Source of the DNA: Empedobacter brevis_A
GTDB taxonomy: Bacteria; Bacteroidota; Bacteroidia; Flavobacteriales; Weeksellaceae
Assembly (NCBI RefSeq): GCF_965118635.1
Contig: NZ_CBCPHV010000006.1
Coordinates: forward strand, 186,001 to 250,000
Length of the DNA: 64,000 nucleotides
Direction of reading: 5' to 3'
Position numbers and translations under genes: made by a program. The notes below the pieces were generated by a model, which saw nothing but the letters and a program-made list of their open reading frames with translations, was not told where the DNA came from and ran no database searches. Positions 32,595 through 41,159 of this stretch are shown piece by piece; position 1 is the first letter of the stretch; every line of letters begins with the position of its first letter.

Positions 32595-34295
32595 ATGGAA
32601 AATCCAATACCACACGACGATATCCAAAATATATTTTTTGACGGAGAAGCACCAAAATTATGGTGGAAAAACTCTGAATCTGAACAAATTTTAAATAGAG
32701 GTTACTTATTGAAAGGAGAGACAGTTGAGGGAGCTATAGATCGTATTACAGCTGCAGCTGCAAAACGTTTATACAAACCGGAATTGCAAGAATCTTTCAA
32801 AGAAATGATCGAAAGAGGATGGATGAGTTTATCATCTCCAATTTGGGCAAATATGGGAACAGAACGTGGTTTACCAATTTCTTGTTTCAATGTGCATATT
32901 CCTGACAGTATCGAAGGAATTACACACAAATTAGGAGAAGTTATCATGCAAACGAAAATTGGTGGTGGTACTTCTGGATATTTTGGTGAATTACGCGAAC
33001 GTGGTGCGGCAATTACAGATAACGGAAAGAGTAGTGGTGCTGTTTCGTTTATGGAATTATTCAATTCTGCAATGAATGTTGTTTCTCAAGGTTCTACTCG
33101 TCGTGGAGCTTTCGCTGCTTATTTGGATATTGACCATGATGATATTGATGAGTTTTTAAAAATAAAATCGATTGGTAACCCAATTCAGAATTTATTTTAT
33201 GGTGTTTGTGTGCCAGATTATTGGATGCAAGAAATGATTGATGGAGATGCTGAAAAACGCCAAATTTGGGCGAAAGTTTTAGAGTCTCGTCAAGAAAAAG
33301 GATTACCATATTTATTCTTTACGGATAATGTAAATAAAAATAAACCACAAGTTTACAAAGATTTAGGAATGTCAATTAACGCATCTAATCTTTGTTCAGA
33401 AATTATGTTACCTTCTTCTGCCGATGAATCATTTATTTGTTGTTTATCTTCTATGAATTTAGAATTATACGACGAATGGAAAGATACAGAAGCAGTACGT
33501 TTAGCAATTTTCTTCTTAGATGCAGTTTTACAAGAATTCATCGAAAAAACTGAAGGAAATTATTATTTAGCTTCAGCAAATCGCTTTGCAAAACGTCATC
33601 GCGCGTTAGGTTTAGGTGTTTTAGGATGGCATTCTTATCTGCAACGAAACATGATTCCTTTCGAAGGAATGGAAGCAAAATTACGCACAACAGAGATTTT
33701 TAAACATATTCAATCTAAAGCAGATAAAGCTTCAGAAGAATTAGCACGCATTTATGGTGAACCAGAAGTTTTAAAAGGTTACGGACGTCGCAATACAACA
33801 ACTTGTGCTATTGCGCCAACGACTTCTTCTTCTGCTATTTTAGGGCAAACTTCTCCAGGAATTGAGCCGTTTGCATCTAACTATTATAAAGCTGGATTAT
33901 CAAAAGGTAACTTTATGCGTAAAAATAAATATTTAACAAGATTATTACGTGAAAAAGGAATCGATAATGAAGATATTTGGCGAGAAATCATGTTAAATGG
34001 AGGTTCTGTTCAGCATTTAGATCAATTGACAAAAGAGGAAAAAGATGTATTCAAAACATTCAAAGAAATTTCTCAATTAGAAATTGTTCAACAAGCTGCA
34101 ATTCGTCAAAAATATGTAGATCAATCACAATCATTAAACTTAAATATTCCACCAGATTTACCTGTGAAGGAAGTAAACCGCTTGATGATTGAAGCTTGGC
34201 AATTAGGTGTTAAAACATTGTACTATCAACGTTCACAATCTGTTTCTAAGGAATTAGTTGCAAACTTAGTTTCTTGTTCTTCTTGTGAAGCTTAA
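32595..34295 (+). CDS. nrdA: Ribonucleoside-diphosphate reductase class I, alpha subunit (short form)
   Basis: NrdA reduces ribonucleoside diphosphates to deoxy forms. At 566 residues it is the short form: the N-terminal ATP-cone that senses dATP is absent. The catalytic barrel is complete, with PISCFNVH (first redox Cys), NLCSEIMLPS (radical Cys and Glu), ICCLSSMNL (second redox Cys), the paired tyrosines in LYYQRSQ and the C-terminal CSSC that accepts electrons from thioredoxin or glutaredoxin. GGGTSGYFGELRERG binds substrate and effector. As neither subunit here has an ATP-cone, overall activity control must use another route or be lacking. Confidence 0.95.
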   Translation: MENPIPHDDIQNIFFDGEAPKLWWKNSESEQILNRGYLLKGETVEGAIDRITAAAAKRLYKPELQESFKEMIERGWMSLSSPIWANMGTERGLPISCFNVHIPDSIEGITHKLGEVIMQTKIGGGTSGYFGELRERGAAITDNGKSSGAVSFMELFNSAMNVVSQGSTRRGAFAAYLDIDHDDIDEFLKIKSIGNPIQNLFYGVCVPDYWMQEMIDGDAEKRQIWAKVLESRQEKGLPYLFFTDNVNKNKPQVYKDLGMSINASNLCSEIMLPSSADESFICCLSSMNLELYDEWKDTEAVRLAIFFLDAVLQEFIEKTEGNYYLASANRFAKRHRALGLGVLGWHSYLQRNMIPFEGMEAKLRTTEIFKHIQSKADKASEELARIYGEPEVLKGYGRRNTTTCAIAPTTSSSAILGQTSPGIEPFASNYYKAGLSKGNFMRKNKYLTRLLREKGIDNEDIWREIMLNGGSVQHLDQLTKEEKDVFKTFKEISQLEIVQQAAIRQKYVDQSQSLNLNIPPDLPVKEVNRLMIEAWQLGVKTLYYQRSQSVSKELVANLVSCSSCEA

Positions 34296-34325
34296 TAGGA
34301 AAAATGATATATTAATTACAAATAG

Positions 34326-34354
34326 AAAATCCGCTCAAAAGAGCGGATTTTTTG
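34326..34354 (+). terminator. Terminator of nrdBA
   Basis: AAATCCGCTC (34327-34336) pairs with GAGCGGATTT (34341-34350), followed by T residues. Confidence 0.85.
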
Positions 34355-34385
34355 TTAATTATAAATAAGTTTATTCAATGATTTA

Positions 34386-34724
34386 TTAATAAAAATATTG
34401 CATTTTACTTTTGTTTCTCCAGCCAGCTTGACTTTCATTTTTCACAAAGAAAACTTTTACATCTGCTTGGCTTTCTAAATCTACAAAATAGATTTTGAAT
34501 TTTGCTTGGCTTTCCAATTTTGTAAAAAACCATTTTCCGTTATTTTCATTTACTTTAAATGATGAATTCAACTTAAAAACTTTCAAATCTGCTTGAGCTT
34601 CTGTTTTTACAACAAATACTTTTACATCAGCTTTGCTTTTTAGGTTAACACTAAAAACACTTTGTGCATATATTTTTGTAGAAAAAAACAGAAATAATGG
34701 TAAACAACCAAGTGAAAATTTCAT
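34386..34724 (-). CDS. Exported short-repeat protein (DUF6150-like)
   Basis: The 112-residue protein has a signal peptide (to IYAQ). The mature part is a chain of near-repeats of about 10-18 residues with the core (S/A)QAD(V/L)KVF.V: KADVKVFVVKTE, QADLKVFKLNS, QAKFKIYFVDLE, QADVKVFFVKNE, and a closing QAGWRNKSK. Each unit looks like one beta strand pair. The pattern matches the small exported Bacteroidota family I know as DUF6150, whose function is unknown. A bidirectional hairpin lies beyond its promoter at 34777-34806. It is not evidently linked with its neighbours. Confidence 0.75.
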   Translation of the reverse strand: MKFSLGCLPLFLFFSTKIYAQSVFSVNLKSKADVKVFVVKTEAQADLKVFKLNSSFKVNENNGKWFFTKLESQAKFKIYFVDLESQADVKVFFVKNESQAGWRNKSKMQYFY

Positions 34725-34773
34725 ATAATCAATTGTAAATTATCTTAACTAAAGATAAAACTATTTTATTAAA

Positions 34774-34808
34774 ATAAAAAAGACACGAAAATGAATCGTG
34801 TCTTTTAT
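34774..34808 (-). terminator. Terminator of the luciferase-like gene
   Basis: AAAAGACACGA (34777-34787) pairs with TCGTGTCTTTT (34796-34806), with a T-run on the minus strand, 18 bases beyond the stop at 34824. Confidence 0.82.
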
Positions 34809-34823
34809 CGGTATAAATTAAAT

Positions 34824-35855
34824 TTATTTTGTAGCTTTTTTCACTTCTGGTAGAATGTCTTTTCCAAAAATTTCAATAGATTTCATCATATCCAAATGAT
34901 TTGGAGCGCCAACATCCATATGAGCAGAAAAACGAGTTAAACCAAACATTTCTTGGTATTTCAAAATTCGATCTACAGCCAAAGAAGCATCCCCAACAAT
35001 TAAATGTCCATTTGTAGAACGTCCGTAATCAAATTGTTGTTTTGTATATTTTGACCAACCTCTACTTGCTCCAATTCGATCCATTTGAGCACCATAAATT
35101 GGGAAATATTCTTCAGCTACTTTTTCACTATTTTCTCCAAAAAACGAATGCATATGAACACCAATTTGCATGTTATTAATATCATGTCCATTTTCGATAT
35201 AAACTTGTTTATAAATTTCAAAAAGGAAATTGAAATCGGCAGGGTTTCCACCAATAATAGCAAAAATAATAGGTAAACCTAATGTTGCAGCACGTACAAT
35301 TGATGATTTTGTTCCTCCGACAGCAATCCAAATAGGAAGCTTTTCTTGTACAGGTTTTGGATAAATACTTTGATTGATAATTGGCATTCTAAATTTTCCT
35401 TCCCAATTAATTACTTCATTATTATTTAAAGTTAAAAGCAAACGAAGCTTTTCATCAAAAAGAGCATCATAATCGTTTAGATCATAACCAAAAAGTGGAA
35501 AAGATTCTATAAATGAACCTCTACCAGCTGTAATTTCAGCACGTCCGTTCGATAAATTATCTATACTTGAAAAGTCTTGATATAGTTTGACGGGATCTGT
35601 AGAACTGATGACAGAAACTGCACTTCCCAACTTAATATTTTTAGTAACGGTAGACAAAGCTGCCAAAATAATTTCTGGAGAAGAAACTGCATAATCAGGG
35701 CGATGATGTTCTCCAATTCCAAAGAAATCTACTCCAACTTCATCCATCAATTTTACTTCCTCTATAATTTCGGTCATACGCTGTTGAGGTGATTGTGTAT
35801 AACCCGTTTTTGGATCTATATGTAGATCGCCAAACATTCCTATTCCTAATTCCAT
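34824..35855 (-). CDS. LLM-class flavin-dependent oxidoreductase
   Basis: The 343-residue protein is a bacterial luciferase-like flavin oxidoreductase. It begins MELGIGMFGDL and shows the TIM-barrel landmarks LMDEVGVDFFGIGEHHRPDY, KLGSAVSVISSTDPVKLYQDFSSIDNLSNGRAEITAGRG and IWIAVGGT. Such enzymes use FMNH2 (sometimes F420) for monooxygenation or dehydrogenation. The neighbours do not suggest a substrate. Start is the ATG at 35855; it is a single gene ended by its own terminator. Confidence 0.92.
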   Translation of the reverse strand: MELGIGMFGDLHIDPKTGYTQSPQQRMTEIIEEVKLMDEVGVDFFGIGEHHRPDYAVSSPEIILAALSTVTKNIKLGSAVSVISSTDPVKLYQDFSSIDNLSNGRAEITAGRGSFIESFPLFGYDLNDYDALFDEKLRLLLTLNNNEVINWEGKFRMPIINQSIYPKPVQEKLPIWIAVGGTKSSIVRAATLGLPIIFAIIGGNPADFNFLFEIYKQVYIENGHDINNMQIGVHMHSFFGENSEKVAEEYFPIYGAQMDRIGASRGWSKYTKQQFDYGRSTNGHLIVGDASLAVDRILKYQEMFGLTRFSAHMDVGAPNHLDMMKSIEIFGKDILPEVKKATK

Positions 35856-35921
35856 ATTATTTTAGATTTATTCAAATTTATAAATAGAATTTTAGATCTG
35901 AATTGATGTAGGATATGAAAG

Positions 35922-35964
35922 AAAAAAGAGTTAACTCATTAAATTAGAATTAACTCTTTTATTT
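35922..35964 (-). terminator. Terminator of miaE
   Basis: AAAAGAGTTAA (35924-35934) pairs with TTAACTCTTTT (35950-35960), loop 15 bases, T-run on the minus strand. Confidence 0.75.
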
Positions 35965-35979
35965 ATTTTCTAGGATTTA

Positions 35980-36561
35980 TTATCCGTGAATTGCTTCTTT
36001 ATTTCCGTAAGATTGGATTAGTTTTCCTTCGAAATCTAGCCATTCTTGCCAGCGTTTATCGACATCTACATCAGTAGATAATTTACGAGCAAAATTCAAA
36101 AAAGTTGTATAATGATTTGCTTCCGAAACCATTAAATCATAATAGAATTTAGCCAATTCCTCATCTTTAATATTCTGAGATAATGTTCTAAAACGCTCAC
36201 AACTTCTTGCTTCAATCATCGCAGCAAATAACAAGCGATCGACGAAAGCCATATTACGAGAACCATCTTTTTTACAAAATTTCATCAATTGACCAACGTA
36301 ATCATCTTTGCGTTCGCGACCTAATTTATATCCACGACGTTCGATAATTTCTACAACCATTTTGAAATGTTGCATTTCTTCGATTGCGATATCAGACATT
36401 TCCTGAATAAATTCGTCATGTTCAGAATTATAGGCAATCATTGTTATTGCATTGGTTGCAGCTTTTTGTTCGCACCAAGCATGATCTGTTAAAATTTCTT
36501 CTAAATTTCTTTCTGCAATATCAGCCCAACGCGGGTCTGTCAAAAGTTTTAGTCCAAGCAT
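35980..36561 (-). CDS. miaE: tRNA 2-methylthio-N6-isopentenyladenosine-37 hydroxylase-like diiron protein
   Basis: MiaE hydroxylates the isopentenyl side chain of ms2i6A37 in tRNA. The 193-residue helical protein has the ferritin-like diiron ligands: Glu in HAWCEQKAA, Glu-Glu-Met-Gln-His in IAIEEMQHFK, Glu in MIEARSCERF and SEANHYTTFL. It is shorter than E. coli MiaE but has the usual Bacteroidota length. A TAAATTTG box (minus strand, 36582-36589) stands about 20 bases before the ATG at 36561. It needs MiaA and MiaB elsewhere in the genome to have its substrate. Confidence 0.88.
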   Translation of the reverse strand: MLGLKLLTDPRWADIAERNLEEILTDHAWCEQKAATNAITMIAYNSEHDEFIQEMSDIAIEEMQHFKMVVEIIERRGYKLGRERKDDYVGQLMKFCKKDGSRNMAFVDRLLFAAMIEARSCERFRTLSQNIKDEELAKFYYDLMVSEANHYTTFLNFARKLSTDVDVDKRWQEWLDFEGKLIQSYGNKEAIHG

Positions 36562-36638
36562 TTTCGAAAAATATTTAAGTTCAAATTTACGAAATTATAT
36601 TCTTTAAAATAGAATCTAAGAAATCGCTTATGAATTAA

Positions 36639-37040
36639 TTAAATGATTTTCTTTTCGATCATTTCCAGCATAACATCCGAAGCATGTTTAAAAGTTGGTG
36701 CTTGTTCTGTTAAACTTGCTGCATTTTTTTTATTAACCTTAAAGATTAAATCTTTTTCAGTTGTAAATAATAAAGCGTTTGTAAATGGATTTTTTATATA
36801 AGAACTCAAGATTAAAAAAGTCTGTTCAATGCTATGAAATTGTTCCACTTCTTCCGTTTTATATCGAAAAGTAAAGGCAAAATTATACTCATTATTTTCT
36901 AGAAGATGCAAACGAACAAATATATTTTTAAGATCAGTATCACCAATAGTTTTGGCCATTGTAAGTTTTGCAAAAGTTCCTTCTTTGATACTTGATTTTA
37001 CGTGCTCGTAAAATTCTTCAAAAACAGTTTGATAAGACAT
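36639..37040 (-). CDS. Orphan domain protein, resembles the N-terminal part of a methyltransferase family
   Basis: The 133-residue cytoplasmic protein has no motif I can assign with certainty. Its wording (FAKLTMAKTIGDTDLKNIFVRL, FTFRYKTEEVEQFHSIEQT, NALLFTTEKDLIFKVNKKN, APTFKH) recalls the N-terminal region of a Bacteroidota class I SAM-dependent methyltransferase of about 390 residues. Here the protein stops before any SAM-binding motif and no such motif lies downstream, since miaE follows. It may be a truncated paralogue or a free-standing domain. A TAAATTTG promoter box (minus strand, 37058-37065) precedes it, so it is probably transcribed. Confidence 0.55.
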   Translation of the reverse strand: MSYQTVFEEFYEHVKSSIKEGTFAKLTMAKTIGDTDLKNIFVRLHLLENNEYNFAFTFRYKTEEVEQFHSIEQTFLILSSYIKNPFTNALLFTTEKDLIFKVNKKNAASLTEQAPTFKHASDVMLEMIEKKII

Positions 37041-37125
37041 TTTGTATAATTTTAATGCAAATTTACATTAAAATAAGTCATATTGGCTTATAATATTTAT
37101 TATTCCAATTAAGAAACAGAAAACG

Positions 37126-37133
37126 TAATTTTG
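37126..37133 (+). promoter_or_regulatory. -7 box immediately before the glycosyltransferase ATG
   Basis: TAATTTTG fits TAnnTTTG and ends four bases before the ATG at 37138, so the transcript is probably leaderless. No clear -33 element is seen. Confidence 0.45.
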
Positions 37134-37137
37134 TGAA

Positions 37138-38379
37138 ATGAAAAAACTATTAATCATTGGTCAAGTTTGGCCAGAACCAACTTCTTCTGCTGCAGGAACT
37201 CGAATGATTCAGTTAATTGATTGTTTCAAAAAAAACGGATTTGAGATGACTTTTGCCTGCGCAGCTTCAAAATCTGATTTTAGTTTTGATTTGATTTCGA
37301 AAGGAATTAAAGAAGTTGAAATTCAGTTAAATGATGAAAGTTTTGATGATTTTGTTCGAAAAATAAATCCAGAAATTGTTCTTTTTGATCGTTTTATGAT
37401 CGAAGAGCAATATGGTTGGCGTGTTTCGAAAGAATGTCCAAATGCATTGAAAATTTTGGATACAGAAGATTTACATTTTTTGAGAAATGCACGACAAGAA
37501 GCAACTAAAAAAGGAATTGAATTTACTGAAAATTTATTGTTTTCTGATTTAGCAAAGCGAGAAATAGCTTCAATTTTACGTTGTGATTTATCATTAATCA
37601 TTTCAAAAAAAGAGATAGAAATTTTAAAAAATCAATTTAAAATTGATGAAAATATTTTGTGTTATTTACCTTTTTTAGAAGATGAAATTACAGAAGAAAA
37701 AATAAAATCTTGGAAAAAATTCGACAAGCGAGAACATTTTATGTTTATCGGAAATTTTATTCACGAACCTAATTTTAATTGTGTTCAGATTTTAAAAAAA
37801 GAGATTTGGCCAGTTTTGAGAAAAAAACTTCCGAAAGTAGAATTGCATATTTATGGTGCTTATGCAACGCAAAAAGTCTTGCAATTGAATAATTCTTCTG
37901 AACGATTTTTTATAAAAAATAGAGCTGAAAATGCACAAGAAACGATGTCAAATTATAAAGTTTTATTGGCGCCAATAAAGTTTGGAGCTGGAGTAAAAGG
38001 AAAGTTTGTGGATGCGATGCAAACAGGAACTCCTTCGGTAACGACAACGATTGGAGCAGAAGCTATGAAAGAAAATTTTGATTGGAATGGTTTTGTAGAA
38101 GACGATATTGAAGCATTTGTAGAGAAAGCTGTTTTGCTTTATAATAATGAAAAAGAATGGAAAATTGCTCAAGAAAATGGTATCAAAATTTTGAACGAAA
38201 ATTATGATAAAACTAAATTTGAAGCTGGATTTTTAGAAAAAATTAAAACAATAGTAGAAAATTTAATTCAACATCGAAATCAGAATTTTATTGGACAAAT
38301 TTTACAGCATCATACAAATCAAAGTACGAAATATATGTCACTTTGGATTGAACAGAAAAATAAAAACCTTCCGAAATAG
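37138..38379 (+). CDS. Glycosyltransferase, GT4-like fold
   Basis: The 413-residue protein has the GT-B layout. An N-terminal domain opens with KKLLIIGQVWPEPTSSAAGTRM (nucleotide-sugar enzymes of this fold start with such a strand and Gly loop). The C-terminal domain runs from about 195 (HFMFIGNFIHEPN) through VELHIYGAYA to the donor-site segment APIKFGAGVKGKFVDAMQTGTPSVTTTIGAEAM, in which the Glu of the EX7E pattern is replaced by Gly-Lys-Phe-Val-Asp context. No membrane segment. The acceptor is unknown and there is no polysaccharide cluster nearby. The stop codon lies inside its terminator hairpin. Confidence 0.85.
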   Translation: MKKLLIIGQVWPEPTSSAAGTRMIQLIDCFKKNGFEMTFACAASKSDFSFDLISKGIKEVEIQLNDESFDDFVRKINPEIVLFDRFMIEEQYGWRVSKECPNALKILDTEDLHFLRNARQEATKKGIEFTENLLFSDLAKREIASILRCDLSLIISKKEIEILKNQFKIDENILCYLPFLEDEITEEKIKSWKKFDKREHFMFIGNFIHEPNFNCVQILKKEIWPVLRKKLPKVELHIYGAYATQKVLQLNNSSERFFIKNRAENAQETMSNYKVLLAPIKFGAGVKGKFVDAMQTGTPSVTTTIGAEAMKENFDWNGFVEDDIEAFVEKAVLLYNNEKEWKIAQENGIKILNENYDKTKFEAGFLEKIKTIVENLIQHRNQNFIGQILQHHTNQSTKYMSLWIEQKNKNLPK

Positions 38380-38392
38380 GAAGGTTTTTTGT
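38361..38392. terminator. Terminator at the glycosyltransferase stop
   Basis: AAAACCTTCC (38363-38372) pairs with GGAAGGTTTT (38379-38388). A- and T-runs on both sides allow it to end the converging gene at 38393 as well. Confidence 0.82.
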
Positions 38393-38905
38393 TTATTTTA
38401 ATTTGAAACTATTGACAATTGATACAAAATCGCTTTTCATGATTTCTTTATTCTCATAACCGCAATATTGTAAAATTTGATAAACAAATTCTTTCGTTTC
38501 GATAATTGTTTGCAAAAAATAGATATGACCAGATTCTGGTTCATTTGTTTCAAATTCGGTGTACGCATAATTAAAACCTTGTTCGTAAGCAACATATGGT
38601 TTTTTGATGTAATTGAAACTTTTTTGTGTTGTATATGGCGCGATAGAATTTAGTGTATAATCTATCATATCCAAACTAGAATCGGTTAATTTTAATTCAT
38701 CCTTGTGTTCGAAAATTAAAAAACCATACGAATTTGGTTTTGGAGTTAGACTTTCAAATTGGATTGTTGCATAATCATTTAAACCAACTGTCCGCTGAAA
38801 ATTTTCTGGAATTGTTAATGTAAATGATTCTGCTCCATGTATTTTCTTTTGAGAAAATATAGAGATACAAGCAAAAAAAGTGGCGATGAATAACAATTTT
38901 TTCAT
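38393..38905 (-). CDS. Secreted protein of unknown function
   Basis: I do not recognise this 170-residue protein. The signal peptide (MKKLLFIATFFACISIFSQ) predicts export. The mature part begins ESFTLTIPENFQRTVGLNDYATIQFES, the style of small alpha/beta PsbP-like or DUF1795-like periplasmic proteins, with a late helix (SDFVSIVNSFKLK). One cysteine (YCGYE) is left in the mature chain. It is a single gene between terminators, downstream of the sulfur cluster on the same strand but separated by a hairpin. Confidence 0.65.
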   Translation of the reverse strand: MKKLLFIATFFACISIFSQKKIHGAESFTLTIPENFQRTVGLNDYATIQFESLTPKPNSYGFLIFEHKDELKLTDSSLDMIDYTLNSIAPYTTQKSFNYIKKPYVAYEQGFNYAYTEFETNEPESGHIYFLQTIIETKEFVYQILQYCGYENKEIMKSDFVSIVNSFKLK

Positions 38906-38929
38906 TGGATGAATTTAGATGACGAATAT

Positions 38930-38957
38930 AAAAAAAGCCTCGTTTATCACAAGGCTA
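38930..38957 (-). terminator. Terminator of the MBL-rhodanese gene
   Basis: Six bases (38937-38942) pair with 38950-38955 including one G-U that forms only on the minus strand; the minus-strand T-run follows. Confidence 0.6.
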
Positions 38958-38983
38958 TAACGTTATTATTTAAAATAAATTGT

Positions 38984-40423
38984 TTACTTTGTTGAACAAG
39001 AATTATTTCCTGCTTGACAAGGAGAAGTTCCTTCTGCTATTTTAACACCTTCTACCTCTTTTATCTTACCAAAACCTCCGGCAACGTCAATTAAATTTTC
39101 GTAACCACGAGCACGCAAAATAGATGTGAAAATCATAGAGCGATAACCTCCAGCACAATGTACAAGATATGTTTCTTCTGGATCTATCAATTTCATAGAT
39201 TCGTTGATAAAATCTAAAGGAGCAGTAATTGCGCCTTCTACATGAGAAGTTTCGTATTCACCTGGTTTACGAACATCTAAAACTTTTAATTCTGTTTCAT
39301 CTACTAATTCAACAAATTCTTCTGGAGAAATAGAAACAATTTCATCAAAATCTTTTTCTGCATCAAGCCAAGCTTGGAAACCATTATTTAAAAATCCGAT
39401 AACATTGTCGTAGCCAACTCGAGCCAAACGTGTTACTGCTTCTTCTTCAGCTCCAACTTCTGCAATTAATAGAATTGGTTGTTTGATATCTGTAATTAAT
39501 GTTCCAACCCAAGGAGCAAAATTTCCTTTAATACCAATATTGATAGAATTTGGAATAAATCCTGCAGCAAAAGTTTGAGGATCGCGAACATCTAAAATTA
39601 AGGCATTCGTATCTTCGGCAACTTGTATAAACTCGTCAGGAGATAATGCTTTATTCGCACGTTCTTTTACAACATCTAAAGATTCTACACCTAATTTATT
39701 CATCATAACATTTTCTGGAAAATAGAATGGAGGAGGCATTAAACCTGAGGTTAATTCAGTAATAAATTCTTCTTTTGTCATATTAGGATTCAATGCGTAA
39801 TTTACTTCTTTTTGATTTCCTAATGTATCAAAAGTTTCTTTACTCATATTTTTTCCACAAGCAGAACCTGCACCATGTGCGGGATATACAATAACATCGT
39901 TTGCTAAAGGTATAATTTTGTTCCGTAAAGAATCAAATAAATAGCCTGCTAATTTCTCTTGTGTTAAATCAGTATTTAATTTTTGAGCTAAATCTGGGCG
40001 ACCTACATCACCAATAAATAAAGTATCTCCTGTAAAAATTGCGTAATCTTTTCCGTTTTCATCTTTCAATAAATACGTTGTGCTTTCCATTGTATGTCCA
40101 GGCGTATGCAAAGCAGTGATTGTAATATTTCCTAAAGTGAAAACTTCACCATCTGTCGCAATATGTGCTTCGAAATTTGGCTCAGCAGTTGGTCCGTAAA
40201 CTATTGTAGCTCCAGTTTTTTGCGCTAAATCTACATGTCCAGAAACAAAATCTGCATGGAAATGCGTTTCGAAAATATATTTGATTTTTGCATGATCTTT
40301 AGTTGCTTGATCTATATAAGATTGTGTTTCTCTTAATGGATCAATAATTGCAACTTCACCATTGCTTTCTATATAATAAGCACCTTGTGCAAGACATCCG
40401 GTGTAAATTTGTTCAATTTTCAT
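38984..40423 (-). CDS. MBL-fold persulfide dioxygenase-like protein with two rhodanese domains
   Basis: The 479-residue protein joins a metallo-beta-lactamase domain (residues 1-230) to two rhodanese domains (about 260-355 and 370-465). The MBL part has THFHADFVSGH, HTPGHTMEST and GDTLFIGDVGRPDL, the ETHE1/persulfide dioxygenase wording. In the first rhodanese the active Cys position reads LLIAEVGAEEEA, so it is inactive. In the second the loop is HCAGGYRS with the catalytic Cys. A C-terminal Cys-x5-Cys (SPCQAGNNSCSTK) is also present. The start is the ATG at 40423; two extra residues are possible. It probably oxidises glutathione or other persulfides to sulfite. A sulfite exporter-like permease lies nearby on the same strand. 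Confidence 0.9.
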   Translation of the reverse strand: MKIEQIYTGCLAQGAYYIESNGEVAIIDPLRETQSYIDQATKDHAKIKYIFETHFHADFVSGHVDLAQKTGATIVYGPTAEPNFEAHIATDGEVFTLGNITITALHTPGHTMESTTYLLKDENGKDYAIFTGDTLFIGDVGRPDLAQKLNTDLTQEKLAGYLFDSLRNKIIPLANDVIVYPAHGAGSACGKNMSKETFDTLGNQKEVNYALNPNMTKEEFITELTSGLMPPPFYFPENVMMNKLGVESLDVVKERANKALSPDEFIQVAEDTNALILDVRDPQTFAAGFIPNSINIGIKGNFAPWVGTLITDIKQPILLIAEVGAEEEAVTRLARVGYDNVIGFLNNGFQAWLDAEKDFDEIVSISPEEFVELVDETELKVLDVRKPGEYETSHVEGAITAPLDFINESMKLIDPEETYLVHCAGGYRSMIFTSILRARGYENLIDVAGGFGKIKEVEGVKIAEGTSPCQAGNNSCSTK

Positions 40424-40561
40424 AAGCATGAATTTAGTTTGTAAAAATACGAATAATTAAAATTAGAATTTTCCATTGAAGGGCTAATTCTGATACTTTT
40501 CATCTATTTAAACTCAAATAAGATTGATAGTTATGGTAAAAACTATGAATGAAATCATAGC

Positions 40562-41149
40562 TTATTTTTTAATCTTTTTTAAATTAATAAACAATTCAGA
40601 TCCTGCTCTTGGTGGGATAGAATTATAACAATTTTCCATTACTTTGAAATCAAAATAATCATTAAAATAAGTTTGATATTCAGCTTTGTGACCGCCATAT
40701 GGTGGAGCATTATTTTCAAAATGTCTGTCAAATAATACACCAACAAGTTTCCCTTTCTCGGCTAATAATTCATTTACTTTGATGCTATATTTTTGACGCA
40801 ATTCAGGATTTAGTGCACAAAAGAATGTTTGTTCTAAAATCAAATCAAATTCTCCTTCTAACGTAAAAAAATCTTGATGGAGAACTTTTATATGTTGATT
40901 GTCTTTAAATTTTTCTTTGATTGTTTTTACAACAACTTCAGAAATATCAATCAAGGTAATATTTGTAAAACCATGTTCTAATAGATAATCGGCTTCGTAA
41001 GCATTTCCGCAACCAGGAATCAAAATTCGAATGTTTTTGTTCTCTAATTGATCAATATATGTTTTCAGTGGAGTGGAAGGAGCTTTGAGATCCCACCCTG
41101 TTTCATTATTCTTGTATTTAGAATTCCAAAAATTTTCGTCTAGTTCCAT
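40562..41149 (-). CDS. TPMT-family SAM-dependent methyltransferase
   Basis: The 195-residue protein is a class I methyltransferase of the thiopurine S-methyltransferase family: FWNSKYKNNETGWDL at the N-terminus, SAM loop RILIPGCGNAYEADYL, acidic end of strand 2 in LIDIS, EQTFFCALNPELR, LVGVLFDRHF, PPYGGH and CYNSIPPRAGSELF. Family members methylate thiols or related soft atoms (sulfide, selenium, tellurium compounds). It lies 10 bases after the TauE permease gene, so they are one transcript, and before the persulfide dioxygenase-like gene. Thiol or sulfide methylation is therefore a reasonable inference. Confidence 0.85.
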   Translation of the reverse strand: MELDENFWNSKYKNNETGWDLKAPSTPLKTYIDQLENKNIRILIPGCGNAYEADYLLEHGFTNITLIDISEVVVKTIKEKFKDNQHIKVLHQDFFTLEGEFDLILEQTFFCALNPELRQKYSIKVNELLAEKGKLVGVLFDRHFENNAPPYGGHKAEYQTYFNDYFDFKVMENCYNSIPPRAGSELFINLKKIKK

Positions 41150-41159
41150 CTTACATTAA

